In this document: positions 35,976-49,090 of the stretch, in pieces
Numbering within the stretch: position 1 is the stretch's first letter
How the letters are laid out: each line of letters starts with the position of its first letter
Notes under the pieces: model-generated
Seen by the model: only the letters and a program-made list of their open reading frames with translations
Databases searched by the model: none
Told to the model about the DNA's origin: nothing
Translations under genes and position numbers: made by a program
Source of the DNA: Oscarella lobularis
Lineage: Eukaryota; Porifera; Homoscleromorpha; Homosclerophorida; Oscarellidae
Reading direction: 5' to 3'
DNA: 64,000 nt
Assembly: GCF_947507565.1 (NCBI RefSeq)
Contig: NC_089186.1
Location: 1,426,001-1,490,000, forward strand

Positions 35976-36433
35976 CGACTTGGGAATGGCATCAACAAAC
36001 TCAACGACGCCGTTAGGATGCTTATGAGGAGCCGACAACGTGGCCACGAAATCACACACGTCACTCTCGCCAATCGTCAAACCGGATCGTCGGGAACGCC
36101 AATCACAGCAGCATCGGCAATATCGAAAAATGAGTCAAAAGCAAACCCCCAAGCTCCGCCGGAGCAACCTAAAAACATCATCAATAGATATGAAATAAAA
36201 AGATGCGTAGGCGTGGACCACTGTGTCACCTGAAAGCCTTTGACTTTGATCAGCTCCTTGAGACGATCGGTTACGTAGAGAAACTCATCGTTGTCGTGGT
36301 AGCCGATGTCACCCGTGTGCAGCCACCCGTCCTCGTCGATCGTACGCGCCGTCGCCTCGGGGTTATTCAGAGCCTTGAGGAAGGGCTCGGGCTCGAACTT
36401 GGGCAGCGCGACCGACGTCGAGCCTTGGTGCAC
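35976..36433 (-). pseudogene. Acyl-CoA ligase-like (AMP-binding) pseudogene fragment A
   Basis: The minus strand encodes the C-terminal part of a 4-coumarate-CoA-ligase/luciferase-like enzyme. It has [27 protein letters not shown] and [13 protein letters not shown], with a splice donor at 36229, then [19 protein letters not shown] and VVEFVDAIPKS. A 2-base insertion before DIADAAV and a deletion after GVPDD break the frame, and the N-terminal two thirds are absent. It is a decayed non-receptor gene inside the array. Confidence 0.75.
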
Positions 36434-36791
36434 TTCTCACTGCCTTCTCACTATCAGAACAATTGAAGCAGCATTCGGTTTTCGCGTAAAACGGGGGACA
36501 CTCCTACACTGCAATAGACTTCAGAAGCCCGTGGCAGCACGACGTCGCGCCAGAAGAGAATTGCACGGAAGCGCAACGCTAAACTCGCCGTTAGAACGTA
36601 AAAGAGGAGACGACCCTAGTCTCATCGAAGCTCCCGTATTAAAAGCACTTTTCCGCAGTTTCTCGCCACCCACACGCGCTAGAATGATGCCTCTCAAGCC
36701 GAAATCTGTTCCAGGCAACGTCAAATAGTTGCTAAAACGAAAAGTAGCAAAATGATAGACAAAATAGGAAAAAGAACTGTCTGACTCCGAG

Positions 36792-39700
36792 TCATTTCTT
36801 CTGCGGTTGAACGGCGACGTCACGGTGTGAGAGCCTTTCAATGTGGTCATAGTCGTCTGCGCGAGACATCGATGGAAATTCTGGGCCAGATTGGGTTGAG
36901 AATTGAAGAGTGTTATACAGACTGCCTCCTGATTGAAAATTAGACTCAGCGAAATCCAGCCTGTTGTACGTCGATTCCTCGCATTTCTCCCTTCCTCCTT
37001 CGATGCCGTATATATACTCGAATTCGTTTTCTGTTTGCGTTTCTGCTGGCCGAAGAGTGAAGACTGACGAAGGAGCATTGGTAAAATCATACATTGGGTT
37101 AGGGCTAAGGTCGTAGTCTCCCGAAGGCTTTCCGTTGCTGTTGCCTCTTCGACAGGCAAAGACAGCAATCACAATAACAATAGCAATAACGACAACTCCA
37201 CCACCAACCCCTGCTCCAATGAAAACAAAAGACGAGCTGCCGCTATTAGCTGCTTGTGCTGGCGTTGATGTCGAAGTGCTTGCAAGCGACACTTCCAAAC
37301 TGACTTGCGGAGACGTCGGCTGCGCGGCGGCGGTTAATCGCCAGTCACTTGACGTCTCCGACGTGTGCAGCGGCGGCTGAGAAGATTTCTTACTGGTTGG
37401 CGAAGTCGTACGAAGAGGTGTCGATGGAGCACCAGACGTCTTCATTGACGACCGATACGTCGGCGTTCGAGACCGTGACTTTTGAGTTGTAGCAGAAGTA
37501 TCGGAAGAGCCTGCAGTTGGTGAACCAGTTTTTAAACGGACAGTGCTCAAAGGAATCCCAGTGGTAGGAGTAGTGGGGACCGAAGACGTAGCAGCAGTCA
37601 GAGTAGAGAAGACTGTAGAAGAAGCAGAAGTAGAAGAGACTTCCGTTGGTGCAGCAGTGTTTGTAGCCAAAGTCGTCAGGGATGCCGTGGTAACGGCATT
37701 CGAACTTGCAGCGGTATTTGACGGCGCCACTGGGGCGTTGGATGCGGTATTCAAAGTCGTGGAAGAGATCGTAGTTGCAGCAGCAGCGGTCGTCGCAGCA
37801 TAAGTTGGAGGAGAGCTCGTAGTTGCGGCAGTTGTCGTCGCAGAAGCAGTCGTAGAAGACATCGTAGTTACGGCCGCGGTCGTTGAAGCCGCAGTTGAAG
37901 CACTCGTACTAGCAGACGATGACATCGGAGCCAAAGTCGTAGGAGGTTCCGTCGTTGTAACTGAAGGGCAGGTGCCGTCGATTCTCTTACCGGCGGGAGG
38001 AGGAGAAAAAGAGGATTGAGGTACCGAATTGGACGGCTCTAAAATCATGTTTAATTAAAACGAATATATTGCTTTCTATACCCTAAGCTGCTTACTCGGA
38101 CAAAGGCAATAAGACCACATTTCCATGTTACCATTGACATCATTCTTCGTCGAGCACCACGGAATGCCTTTCTCGAAAGAAGTGCACTCAAAAAATCGCG
38201 TTCCATTGTAGATGAATGGAAAAATGCATTTGTACTGGTCGGCTCCCGAGTTTCCTTCGCATACATACGTTACGGAGGGAAAATCTGCAAAAAAACCATG
38301 TGGGTATAACTAAGGTCAGAATAATAGTACAATACCGCTTCTGCACTTGCTGACCAAACAATCGATGATTCTTTCATCTGAACGATAACACCACGGCTTT
38401 GATCTTGTTTCCGGATCCGGATTTCGACAGTTGCTGTGATCGCCAAGTCCGGCATCGGCGTATTGAGACACGGGGAACGTCGTAAATTGATTCCACGACA
38501 CGCAATTTCCATCCGTACCGGATCCCCTATACCCATATCCTTTGTCAACAGTGCTGTAACAATTCGAGTCTAGAAAGTCCAATAAGCAATATGACAGAGT
38601 AGAACTTCGTGTTGTATGTCGACCTACCTTCGCACGCGTCTATATCGCAGTAAGTCCAATTGAGACATCCGCCGGTGTTATTTGTGTAGCACCACGGCCT
38701 TGTTCGACTTTCCGATATAGGGTTGCGACAATAGGAATGATTGCCCAAACCCGCTTCCGGATACAGAGCAACCAAATTTGAATACGTGCTCAGCTCTGAC
38801 CAATTGAGACACGATCTGCCATCAGCGCTGACGTCCGTCGTACCTCGATAGTAAGTACCGTTAAAGAGAGATCGAACACATTCTAGGAAATATATGCTAC
38901 CAATAAGCCATCAACGTCTTTAATTAATTTATCTACCTCTTCCCTTTGTCGTCACAACAGCATAACCTGACGTGACGGAGCCTTGGACAAGCGTAGCAGT
39001 GATTGAAAATGTGTACGCAGTCAACGCTGCAACATCAGAAATATGAGGAAGCGATACAGGGTGTATAGTAATAAATGTGAGTGCCGATGATTGAACCGCT
39101 GTTCCCGGGTAAATTTCGGAGTATTCTATATCATACGATGAGTCAGTTTTGACTATCGCAGGCGGTCCCGTCCATCTGAACGTTCCTTTCCCTTGATCCC
39201 GTCGTATTCCAATTCCGGTAACGGGCCTTTAGACGACGCTAAACGGAAATATGTCAAAACGTACAACAAATCTTCAACATCAATTACCATCTTCTCCTGA
39301 GCGCACCACTATCCAGTTACTACGGACGAGAGCGTCTGATCCGCTTTCAACTGAGACTCGATACAAATATTCTAAGTCTCATGCGTATACATAAAAAACG
39401 CGATCATGAAAATTGACCAACCTGAGAAAGCTTCAACTCCGCTAGTGTCTTTTAGGGTCACTACACCTTTGCTCTTAATCCCAACCTGAACAATTTGATC
39501 TTGACATGTCGGACCGTTCCACGTAAAATCTGGACATCCGGCAAAGCTGACGTTCAAGCTGGCACTCCTCACTTTTGGAACGTCAACCAGTTGTCCATTG
39601 ACCTCTAAATCTGCCAAACACCCTCCATAACTTGTCACGTTAACACCATATCCAAGAGCTATTTCGTCCATTGTTGGTGAAGCACCCTTGTGCTCCATGC

Positions 39701-41349
39701 CACCGAGATAAAGGTTTTCCAGAATTTTGGACGAATACGTGAGCACGTCAGGTATTTCAGATGAAGTTCGGTGAGAAACTCCGTCAACTGAAACCACGAG
39801 AGACGTCGTGTCTATTGTCAAGTTCACCGTGTGCCACGCGCCGTCACATAAGCTCGCGTCTTTAGGCCGAACGCGAAAGAAAAAAGGTCCATCTGCCGAC
39901 TGGTCACCTTTCTTGTACCTCAAATCCAATCCATCACCACGAGACTCTATGAAAAGAAATTTGCTTTCGTCATTGCTGTAGGTAGCTAGAAGAAGACCGT
40001 TCGGCCAACTTGTTCGCATTCTGAAACTGAGTTGAAGCTGGATGCTTGAGGACGACGACAAAGTCAACTTTGCGTAACCAGTGCCTCGGAAATGCATTCC
40101 TTTGTCAACCGCTGGAGGACAGCCATTGGAGCTCCAGCGAACATTCTCATAGCTTTGGTTTTTCAATAAATCAAACGCTCGATCATTATCCAATTGATCG
40201 ATTTGCATGCACCCGATGAAGGGTTCTGTGTGAGACAAGACACTAGAAGCGCTTGCAACCTGGTCAGATGTGATTCCTCCAACGTAAACATTGTTAACAC
40301 TAACAGCGATGTCCTTGCCGCTATTTACGTCCACAAACTTTAAAACTGCATCAACAGTGAGCTTAAGAGTCCTTTTCGTGCTTTCCCTCTTTTCCGCTTC
40401 TACTGTATGAAACTGACCGTCATTTAACGCCACTGTCGTAGTAATATCTGAAGAGCCTTTATCGCTTTTAACAGCAAATTTCAGCTTTCCATTCGCCAGC
40501 TGAAGGTATGCATATGATGACCAGTCGTCTTTAAAGGCAACGAAGAGCAGACCATCTGGAACAAACGTTCGAAATGACAGTTTCGTTATAAACGAACGTC
40601 CGCCATCAAAAGCGTCTCCCCGGGTGAACTTGATGTAGCCAAATCCTTCAAAAGATAATCCGGCAATGGCACTGGTTTGACTCGCAGGAACATATCTTTT
40701 CTCTATAACGTATTTAGTATTGTCATCTTCCTGGTCATGCTTTTGCCATTCGAGTTTAACTGACGACTTCCTCACTGATACTGGAGTAGGATAACGGTCA
40801 CCCAGTAGACCTATGAGTAAACAATTAATTAGACCGACTGGCATCATAGCATCTATCAGTCTGTGTACCCGCAACACAAGAGTATGACACACTCAGCAAC
40901 ATTTTGCCCGAGCACGTTGTTTCAAAAGAAACATTAGAAGCGCGCAACTCACAGTAGCTCCGATACTCGCATGCCGTCTTCACAACGTCGATGGCGCTGG
41001 AAGAGACACACGCATCGTCATCCCTTTTCAGATATTTTGGACACTACCCTTACGTTGACGAACTGCAAGGAGGGACCACTTCAGTTCCCGATCCGCAATC
41101 GTTTACTTCTTTGAACGTGACCGAACTGATCGTTATTAGATTGCTATTGCAATTGATTCTAAAAGGCGTTGCTAAGATAGGTAGTCAGACTACATCTGAG
41201 CCAATTACTGGCCAAAGCCGTTGTCACAGGCGGTGAGAGTCAGCGAATTCGTCCCTAACAGAACGTTAGCTTCGTGGTCGGTGAGTACCTAGACCTACTG
41301 AACCTTGGCAGCACCAGTATAGTGCAAGAATAGCAAAACGAGTAATCAT
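36792..41349 (-). pseudogene. R7: kinase-less two-kringle receptor with a frameshift in FN3
   Basis: Start codon 41349-41347 (MITRFAILALYWCC). LamG exon 40810-39422; FN3 about 39242-38940; kringle 1 about 38884-38630; kringle 2 about 38572-38335; FN2 about 38283-38095; 38038-36792 stalk, membrane helix (FIGAGVGGGVVVIAIVI) and tail without an intervening intron. The tail has NPMY, YIYGI, STYNRL, SLYNTL and DYDHIERL. Near 39192 the FN3 exon is one base shorter than in R10 and all other copies, which breaks the frame soon after YDG. A truncated secreted product or an assembly error are both possible. The remaining exons are open and close to R10. Confidence 0.78.
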
Positions 41350-41413
41350 GATCCTGAAGACTTCGTTTTGGGAGAGAGACAACGATCAAAACGACAGCAC
41401 GTGCCTAACAAAA

Positions 41414-41422
41414 GCTCCCGTA
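41414..41422 (-). promoter_or_regulatory. Conserved TACGGGAGC element upstream of R7
   Basis: Perfect TACGGGAGC, 65 bp upstream of the R7 start codon, the shortest spacing in the array. The R8-R7 gap is 333 bp (41350-41682), with nothing else recognised. Confidence 0.5.
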
Positions 41423-41682
41423 TAACTGAAGTCTACTGATTTTATTCTTGCCTCTACTAATTTAGACTCCATTACAAGACACGGAAAAACTTAGCATGCA
41501 GTGTTTGAAGACCAAGAAGAGCTTCCTAAAAAATTCATTCAAAAACACTAAGTCTTGAGGATTAGACACGATTCGATTATGTTCATGAATGCATGTGTGC
41601 ATATGCACACGTATATGTAGATAAAAAGATCGTTCTCTACAGAAAAGGTCAAATAATCAAAATGCAAATAGGAATAGGCGCT

Positions 41683-43435
41683 TTACGCCTTGTACGCTTT
41701 TTGCAGCACTTCGTACGCTGACTGAGACACTTCCAAAGCATCACCTACATTTCCCATAACTGATTCGCTATTCTCTTTGAAACCCAACAGCGCGTCTTCA
41801 GGCTGAGAGATACGAGTGGCTATTGCGTTGAAAGTGGGTCGTTTGTGATGATCAGGATTCCTGCGAACGTCTTCGTTATTAATCAATTGATTTAATAATG
41901 TGTACTTTTTACCAGCACTCAATCATGAGTTCATATATAGCGTAAGAACAGCCTGGAGGTGGAGGAAGACGATAGCCAGTTTCCAGTAGGTCAATAACGG
42001 CATTGTTCTTTCTTTGGCCGTAAGGACGTTTCCCAACAGTCCAGATTTCATAAAGAACGATGCCGTAACTCCAGACGTCACTTGATGTTGAATACTTTCG
42101 AAAGCTGATTGCCTACAAAAAATTTTTCACTGGCCTGAGGAACGTAGAGACTCCGTTTACCTCAGGCGCGGTCCATCTGATGGGGATTTGTCCTCCTTTC
42201 GTGACGTAGTAACTGCCGTCGGACAAATCTCTTGATAAGCCAAAATCAGCAATCTAACGAACGAAACGAAAACGATGGCGTTCACGAAATTGAGCAAACC
42301 TTGCAAACTAATTTTTCATCAAGTAGAACGTTACGAGCCGCCAGGTCCTTAATAAACACCAATTTTGCAAACAGGCAAAACGTTAGAGACCTCCTATTAT
42401 ACCCTGTGAACAAAACATCGCTTTGCCAAGTATTCCATTCCGGCAGCTATGTCGCGAGCCATCTGCACAAATCGAGCAGGCAGATCCAAAGGCAACGTGT
42501 CCTCGCTTCTAGAACAATAGAAAGTGATACTTCTATTCCGCGTAAATTGACAGATACTTACGCGATTGACTGCAAGTACTGCTTCAAATCACCCTTCGGC
42601 AAAATTTCCAAGACAACCATCAACTGCAATGAACATGTACAGTATAGTAGTGGACTCGCAGTGCGCTTCTACTTTACCGGTTTTCCAGTGAGAACGACTC
42701 CGTACATTACAAGAACATTTCGGTGGCTAAACTGGCCCATAATTGCAGCCTCTTGAAGAAACTTGACTTTGTTCTCCTTCGACTCTGACTTCAACGTTTT
42801 CACGGCCACCACAACAGGACGTTTAGAATCCTTTAGAAAAGAACTACTAGTATGGCACAAAATCACCTGTGTTATAGTGACTGAACCTTATCTGTCCAGA
42901 TGCCTCTCTCAACCGTTCCAAACTCACTAAAAATGACAGTAGAAAATAAAGCATAGTACTGCTATAAAAACATTATTTACCCGGTTCCTAGTACTTCTTT
43001 CAGCTCAACTGAAGATCTCTCCAAAACGCGAAACTTCGCCGCAGTCAACTGGTCATACAACTTTTCTTCCGACGTTGCTGGCTCCCAGTAAATATCTCCT
43101 TTAGATTCCGCGATGACCTAAAGCAGAGCATACTACGACAAGAAAAGAAAATCTTGATAGTCTTGCTTTTCGCTCGGCTTGAGCTTGAGCTAAGGTGACC
43201 GGTACTTCGTAGTGACCATCGTCCTGGGAGTCGGGGCTTTGGCATACGCGAGCCGTTTTCGGTTCAGTGGTAACCTCGACCGGTTGGTAGTACTCAGACG
43301 TCGGCTTAGACAAGTTTTGAAGCACGGAAGAGTCCTGGTATTCAAATGACGGCGAATCTTCTTCCTCACTAAACGGCAAAACGACGGCGTAACTTGGCGA
43401 GTGTATTCGTGAGCTGCGCAGATCCATTTCCATAG
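41683..43435 (-). CDS. R8 juxtamembrane and Eph-like tyrosine kinase exons
   Basis: Exons: 43435-43167 (SPSYAVV, FEYQDSS, SEYYQP, HYEVPV); 43117-42981; 42926-42887 EFGTV loop; 42830-42678 [15 protein letters not shown]; 42623-42562; 42508-42403; 42347-42300 DLAARN; 42253-42161 DFGLSRD; 42112-41913; 41860-41683, stop TAA. The catalytic lysine, HRD, DFG and APE are present. The juxtamembrane donor is GC (43166-43165). Exons and introns below about 42780 are almost identical to R11. Confidence 0.88.
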
Positions 43436-46400
43436 CTAAACGACGAGATGTCGAAGACAACGGCATAAAGCATCGCTGTAACTTACCTTCCTCTTTCACG
43501 GGATACGCGTTCGATGCTGTGCGTTTTCGACACGCAATTACAGCAACCACGACGAGTACGACAATGACGAAGACTCCTACACCCACCCCTATTCCGATGT
43601 TCATGCCACTAGACTTGTCTGTGATATCTTTTACTGCAGGACTCGTAGTCGAATGCGAAGACGTCTGTGCTGTGGTAGACGACAATTCACTCGACGTTGC
43701 TGACAGTGGCGTCTGAGAAGAAGTCGCTTCTGTTCGCAAGTCAGAATCACCTGAGCTCGACCCAGAAGAAGGAATTTCTGCAGTCGCAGAAGTGCTTGTA
43801 GAATCGTCCTTCGCAGTAGTATTAGAAGGTGCAGCGGAAATCGTTGATGAGACCGGCGAGGACGGGTTGCTTGAAGATGTACGAGAGACAGACGCCGTTA
43901 AAGAAGCAGTCGAAGAAGCACCCGTCGAAGTCGTAGCTGCTGGAGTAGCCTTTGAAGTAGTAGCCAAGACCGCAGTTGCAGTATTCGAAGTTGTCACGGA
44001 AGAAATCGTTGTTGCAGCAGCAGAATTTGTTTCTGAGGCTGAATTTGAGTCAGAACTCCTTGAATTCGTTGGTGAAACTGGTATAGTTGGAATGCCTGAC
44101 GTTGCAGATAAAGCTGAAGAAGCGGCCGTAGAAGCAGTCTGCAGGGACGTAGTTGTAGAAGTGGCCTTTGAAGAATCAGTCGAGATTGAAGTTGCAGTAT
44201 CCATAGTTGTAGAAGATATTGTAGTTGCGGCAGTAGAACTCGAGACCACAGTTGAGACAGCAACAGTCCTTGAATTCGTCGGTGAGACTGGCGCCGTTGA
44301 AATGCTTGACGTTGTGCGAGGAGCTGTAGTTGAAGAAGGCGTGCGTGCGGCATTTGACGCTGTAGGAGGAGCTGTAGTTGAAGAAGGCGTGCGTGCGGCA
44401 TTTGACGCTGTAGGAAGATATGAAGACGTCTCTGATGTTGTGGGAGGTGAGACCGAAGAAGTCGTAGGAGAGAAGGTAGTTGTAGCAGACATAGTCGAAG
44501 TCGTAGGTGAGACCGTCGTTGGGGCCACCGAACTAGGAGCCGCGGTCGTAGGCGTTGCCGTGGTAGAAACTGCAAGGCAGGTACCGTCAATTCGTCCACT
44601 GACAGGAGGAGAGTAAGTGGGTAAAGATAGAGAAATCGACGGTTCTAAATAAATAAATAAAAATACAGAAATTTACTCCTGTGTAATAGCTTCTCACTAG
44701 GACAAAGACAGTACGCCCACTCTTTCATTGCCTGGCCTCCGTCGTTCTTTATTGAACACCAAGGAGCGTCACGATCAAAAGAAGTGCACTCGAAAAACCG
44801 CTTCCCTTTATAGACGAACGGAAAGACGCATTTGTCGTTACCATCCGAGTCTCCACCACATACATAATTTACAATAGACACATCTGAAAAGCAAACCGAC
44901 ATATTAAGAAACAGAAAATTTGAAATTTGCGCATGCAGTACCATTGGTGCACTCTTTAACGGAGCAATCGCGTTTGTTACCATCTGATTCATAACACCAT
45001 GGCTTTGACCTTGTTTGCGGATCAGGATTTCGACAGTAGCTGTGATCACCAAGTCCGGCTGCTGCGTATTGAGACACGGGAAACGTCGTAAATTGTTTCC
45101 ACGACACGCAACTCTTATCCGTATTCAATCCCCTATACCCGTACCCATTGTCCAGCGAGCTGTAACATGTCGTGTCTAAATAATGAGAGTAAAAATAAAA
45201 AGCATGTCGCTAACGGCAAAAGACCTACCCTCGCACTCGTCTATGTTGCAGTAGGTCCAGTTGAGACATCCACCCGTGTTGTCCGTGTAGCACCACGGCA
45301 TCGTTCGATTTTCCGATATAGGATTGCGACAATACGAATGATTGCCCAAACCCGATTCCGGATACAAAGCTAATAAATTTGAGTAGGTGCTCAGTTCCGA
45401 CCAGTTGAGACACGATTGGCCGTCGACGCTAATGGACGTCGTCCCACGATAGTACGTACCACGATACAGAGTCCGACGACATTCTATGCAATAAGATGAG
45501 GCATTTGAAATGTCTTATGCCCTATGTTACATACCTCGTCCATTGGTCGTTATACGTGCATAACTAGACGTAACGGAGCCTTGGTCTAACGAAACGGTAA
45601 TTGCAAAAACATAAGTAGTCGACGGTGAAACGACGGAAGAATAAGGAAGAGATATATCCTGTAGGTCGTCGTTAAACTTGAGATCAGATGACGGAACCGT
45701 CGATCCTTGGTAAACTTCAGAGTATTTTATATTGTATGACGTGCCGTCCTTGACAGTTGCCGGGGGTCCGGTCCAGCGAAATGTTCCCTTACCCGTGCTA
45801 CCGTCGTATTCCAACTCCGGTGAAGGTCCACTAGAAGACTCTAGAAAATGAGATCGTTAATAAGCGCTAACAAAAAAATTGAAATTCCATACTATCTTCT
45901 CCAGTGCGCACTACTATCCATTTACTGGGCACATGGGCGCCTGATCCGCTTTTCGCTGTGACTCGATATAAATACTCTGTAATGAAACATGAATAGAGAA
46001 AGGAATGCTATTACTTGTAACGAACCTGTAAAGGCTTTGACCCCATTAGTATCCGTTAGACGTTCTTCGCTTTTTCCTTTTGAACCAACGTGAAGAACTT
46101 GATCCGCGCACGTTGGACCTTCCCACGTGAAGTCTGGACATCCGGCAAAGCTGACGTTCAAGCTGAGGATTCTGTTCTTTACATAGTCGACCAGCTGTCC
46201 ATTAACCTCAAAATCTGCCAAACAACCTCCGTAGCTCGTAACGTTCACGCCATACCCAAACGCTCTTTCGACCATTGTTGGTGAACTCCCTTTATGTTCC
46301 AGGCCTCCGAGATAAAAGTTTTGTATAATATCAGAAGTATACGTCTGCACATTGGTTATTTTGGAAGGAGTGCTGTATGCAACGCCGTCGACGGTAACGA

Positions 46401-47958
46401 CTATAGACGTTGTGTCTATTGCTAAGCTGACTGTGTGCCACGCGCCGTCACACAAGCTCCCTGTTCTCGGTCGAACGCGAACGAGGAAAGGTCCATTCGA
46501 TGGCCCGTAGCCTTTTCTGTACCTCAAATCTAGTCCATTGACGCGTGACTCAAAGAAGAGAAATTCGCCTTTATCTTTGCTGTAAGCGGCCAGAAGAAGA
46601 CCGTTAGACCAGCTCGTTCGCATACGAAAATTGAATATAAGTCGACCGCTCGACGTAGGTGACAGCGTCAGTTTCGTGTAACCAGTTCCTCGGAAATGCA
46701 TTCCGGCCTGAACAGCGGGTGGACAGCCATTGGTAATCCAGCGAACATTATCATAGCTCTGGTTTTTCTGTAAATCAAATAGTTTGCAATCTTCAAGCTG
46801 ACCGATATTCATGCACCCAATGAATCCGTCTGTTTGAGAAAAAACGCCGGGTTTGACGTACTGAGTCGAGGTCAGTCCACCAACGTAAACGCTGTCCACA
46901 CTAACGTCAATGTCCTTGCCCTTGTTAACGCCCTTAGACGTTTTAGTTCCATCGACAGTAAGTTTGAGAGTTTCTGAATCCTTATCTCTCTTCTCCGCCT
47001 CTACTGTATGAAACTGACCGTCATTCAAAGTCACTGTTGTAGAAAGATCTACAGAGCCTTTATCGCTTTTCACCGCGAATTTCAATCTCCCATTCGTCAG
47101 CTGTAGGTATGCATACGACTTCCAGTCACTCTTGCTCTTGAACGCAACAAAGAGAAGGCCATTTGGAGCTGACGTGCGAAATGATAGTTTCGTTTTAAAT
47201 TTCTTTCCGCCATCAAAAGGATCATTGGAGAATTTGACGTAGCCAAAGCCTTCAAAAGATAATCCGGCAATGGCACTTGGTTGACTTGCGGGAACGTATC
47301 TTCTTTCTATAACGTATTGCGTATTGCTGCCTTCATTGGAGTGCTTCTGCCACTCGAGTTGAACTGATGACTTGGTCACTACAAGTGGACGTAAATAACG
47401 TTCACCTTGTAGACCTAAAACAACATTACTTAATTAATCAATTAACACGCACTGCAGAAGAAAATACCGGAAATACAAGTGTAGGACACGCTCAGCAACA
47501 TTCTGACTGAGCACGCTGTTCCAAAAGTAACATCAGCAGCCTTGACCCTGCAATAGTTCTTGTACTGGCAAGCTGTCCTTACAACGTCAATAGCGCTGGA
47601 AGAGAACGAATAAATCATCTCATTCATTTGCCTATACTCTTACGTAGACGAGTTGCAAGGAGGAGTAACTGAAGCGCGCGATACGCAGTTGTTCACTTCC
47701 TCGAACGTAACCGAACTAATCGCTATTAGCTTGCTTGTACAGTCGATTCTAAACGGCACAGTTGAGATCTCTAGCCGCTCCCTCGTTAATTCAGTGTCAC
47801 TTACGTCACATCGCCGTTGCAGGACGTTTTGAGCGACTGCGATTTTGTCCCTATCGTATAACGTGTTACGTTGACGGTTCTATCACCGAAAGCTGTCGAG
47901 GTTAGGCCATACCTTCGCAGTAGAAAATAAGCACGAACAAGGCAATTCGAAGAATCAT
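41683..47958 (-). CDS. R8: two-kringle receptor tyrosine kinase, complete
   Basis: Start codon 47958-47956 ([14 protein letters not shown]; a 62-bp intron follows). LamG exon 47414-46026; FN3 about 45841-45535; kringle 1 about 45486-45230; kringle 2 about 45176-44942; FN2 about 44884-44698; stalk and membrane exon 44644-43487 ([20 protein letters not shown], then CRKRTAS). The ectodomain is nearly that of R9, which lacks a kinase, while the kinase half is nearly that of R11. The juxtamembrane exon is close to R2. All exons are open. It is a receptor tyrosine kinase; the ligand is unknown. Confidence 0.88.
44320..44415 (-). repeat. Perfect 48-bp tandem duplication in the R8 stalk
   Basis: Two identical 48-bp units (44320-44367 and 44368-44415) encode a repeated 16-residue [16 protein letters not shown]-type segment. 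R9 has a single copy, so this is a recent stalk expansion. Confidence 0.85.
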
Positions 47959-48062
47959 GGTAAAGACGCTGGCAGCGTTTTCAGGCCCGCTTTTCTTCGT
48001 AGAACCTAAGAAGAACGAGAAGCCACAAAGACGTCGTGTGCAGTCTGAACGGCCAAATAAAA

Positions 48063-48071
48063 GCTCCCGTA
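48063..48071 (-). promoter_or_regulatory. Conserved TACGGGAGC element upstream of R8
   Basis: Perfect TACGGGAGC, 105 bp upstream of the R8 start codon. Confidence 0.5.
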
Positions 48072-48464
48072 CATATTAGCATAAGTTCCTACGCGTGTCT
48101 CTTCCGAAGGGCGAGAGTAACTATGAGTAAGAGAGCGAGTCTTCTTAACAGACCTATGTCAAAATCGGCATCTGGCTGATCAGAACTCACAGGACCTGGC
48201 CAATCAGAATAAACACATACATACACAGACGTAACGTATGTAGTACTGTATTTTTAATTGTCATCTGTTGCACTGAAGTGAAGCGCATTGTACGTTCGTC
48301 CCGCTTCTTCACTCACCTAAGCATTGAGCTATAGTCTGTGTCGACGCAGAAAGCGTCAATTGAAAGAGATCGAGCCTTTGGTTGCCATATTCAAAGCTCT
48401 TGTTTACCCTGTTGCATTGCTGTATCAGTTGTCAATAAAGCTGTGAGTGGGATTTTTTTGAATT

Positions 48465-49090
48465 ACAGACAGGTGCTGTCGATTCTTCTGCTGTTGAGAA
48501 GCTTCTTATGAGGACAGAGCCAATACTGTTAGTACTATATATACCGCTTCATCTCTTGAATTTTGCCTTTCTTTGCTCAGCATCACAGAAATCCTTCGTC
48601 TAAAGTAGTGCCGGCCAAATATAGCATCTATTCATCCTCTCTCACTCGCGCTTCGTCAAGTGAGCGTTTCTGCATGCTCGGAATCAACCGTGAGCGCCAT
48701 AATTTGAACGTGCTTGTAGCCAACTCGGAATTAGATTCACCCGTTCCACTGAAATCAAAGGTATTCTTCACTCCACCGAGTGGAATTGTTCATTGAGCTA
48801 AAAGCGTCGATGTAGAAAGTGTCAATTGAAAGAGGTGCAGCTTCCGGCTGCCAAATTCAAAGCTGCTGTTTACCTTGCAGGCGTATGTTGCGTCAGCCGC
48901 CACTGCAGGTGTCGCTGAGATCCTGTTTGGCAAACTAAGAGAGATAGATATTATGCTGTCAATTCCTCTGTTGAGAGGAGGAGAACACAGTCAACACGTC
49001 GGTTTCTTACGAGGACAGAGCCTACTGTATACAAACCACTTCTCAGCGGAATTCTTTTGCCAAAAGTAGAATATCATTTCCCTTGTTGGA
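48465..49090 (-). pseudogene. Two tandem relics of stalk-start and FN2 exons
   Basis: At 48470-48625, and again at about 48955-49090, the sequence follows the array order stalk start (ACAGGTGC...GTCGATTC), FN2 end (CTTCT...GAGGACAGAG) and FN2 body (AAAAGTAG-type), but with large deletions and stops. The rest of the R9-R8 gap (49100-50142) has no recognisable gene. It contains a CRE-like palindrome TGACGTCA at 49412-49419 of unproven meaning, and from about 49800 it resembles the 3' flanks of R4 and R6. Confidence 0.5.

Noticed and set aside
36203-36728. Plus-strand frames over the ligase fragment
   Set aside because: The minus strand carries the clear AMP-binding motifs; the plus frames are their shadows.
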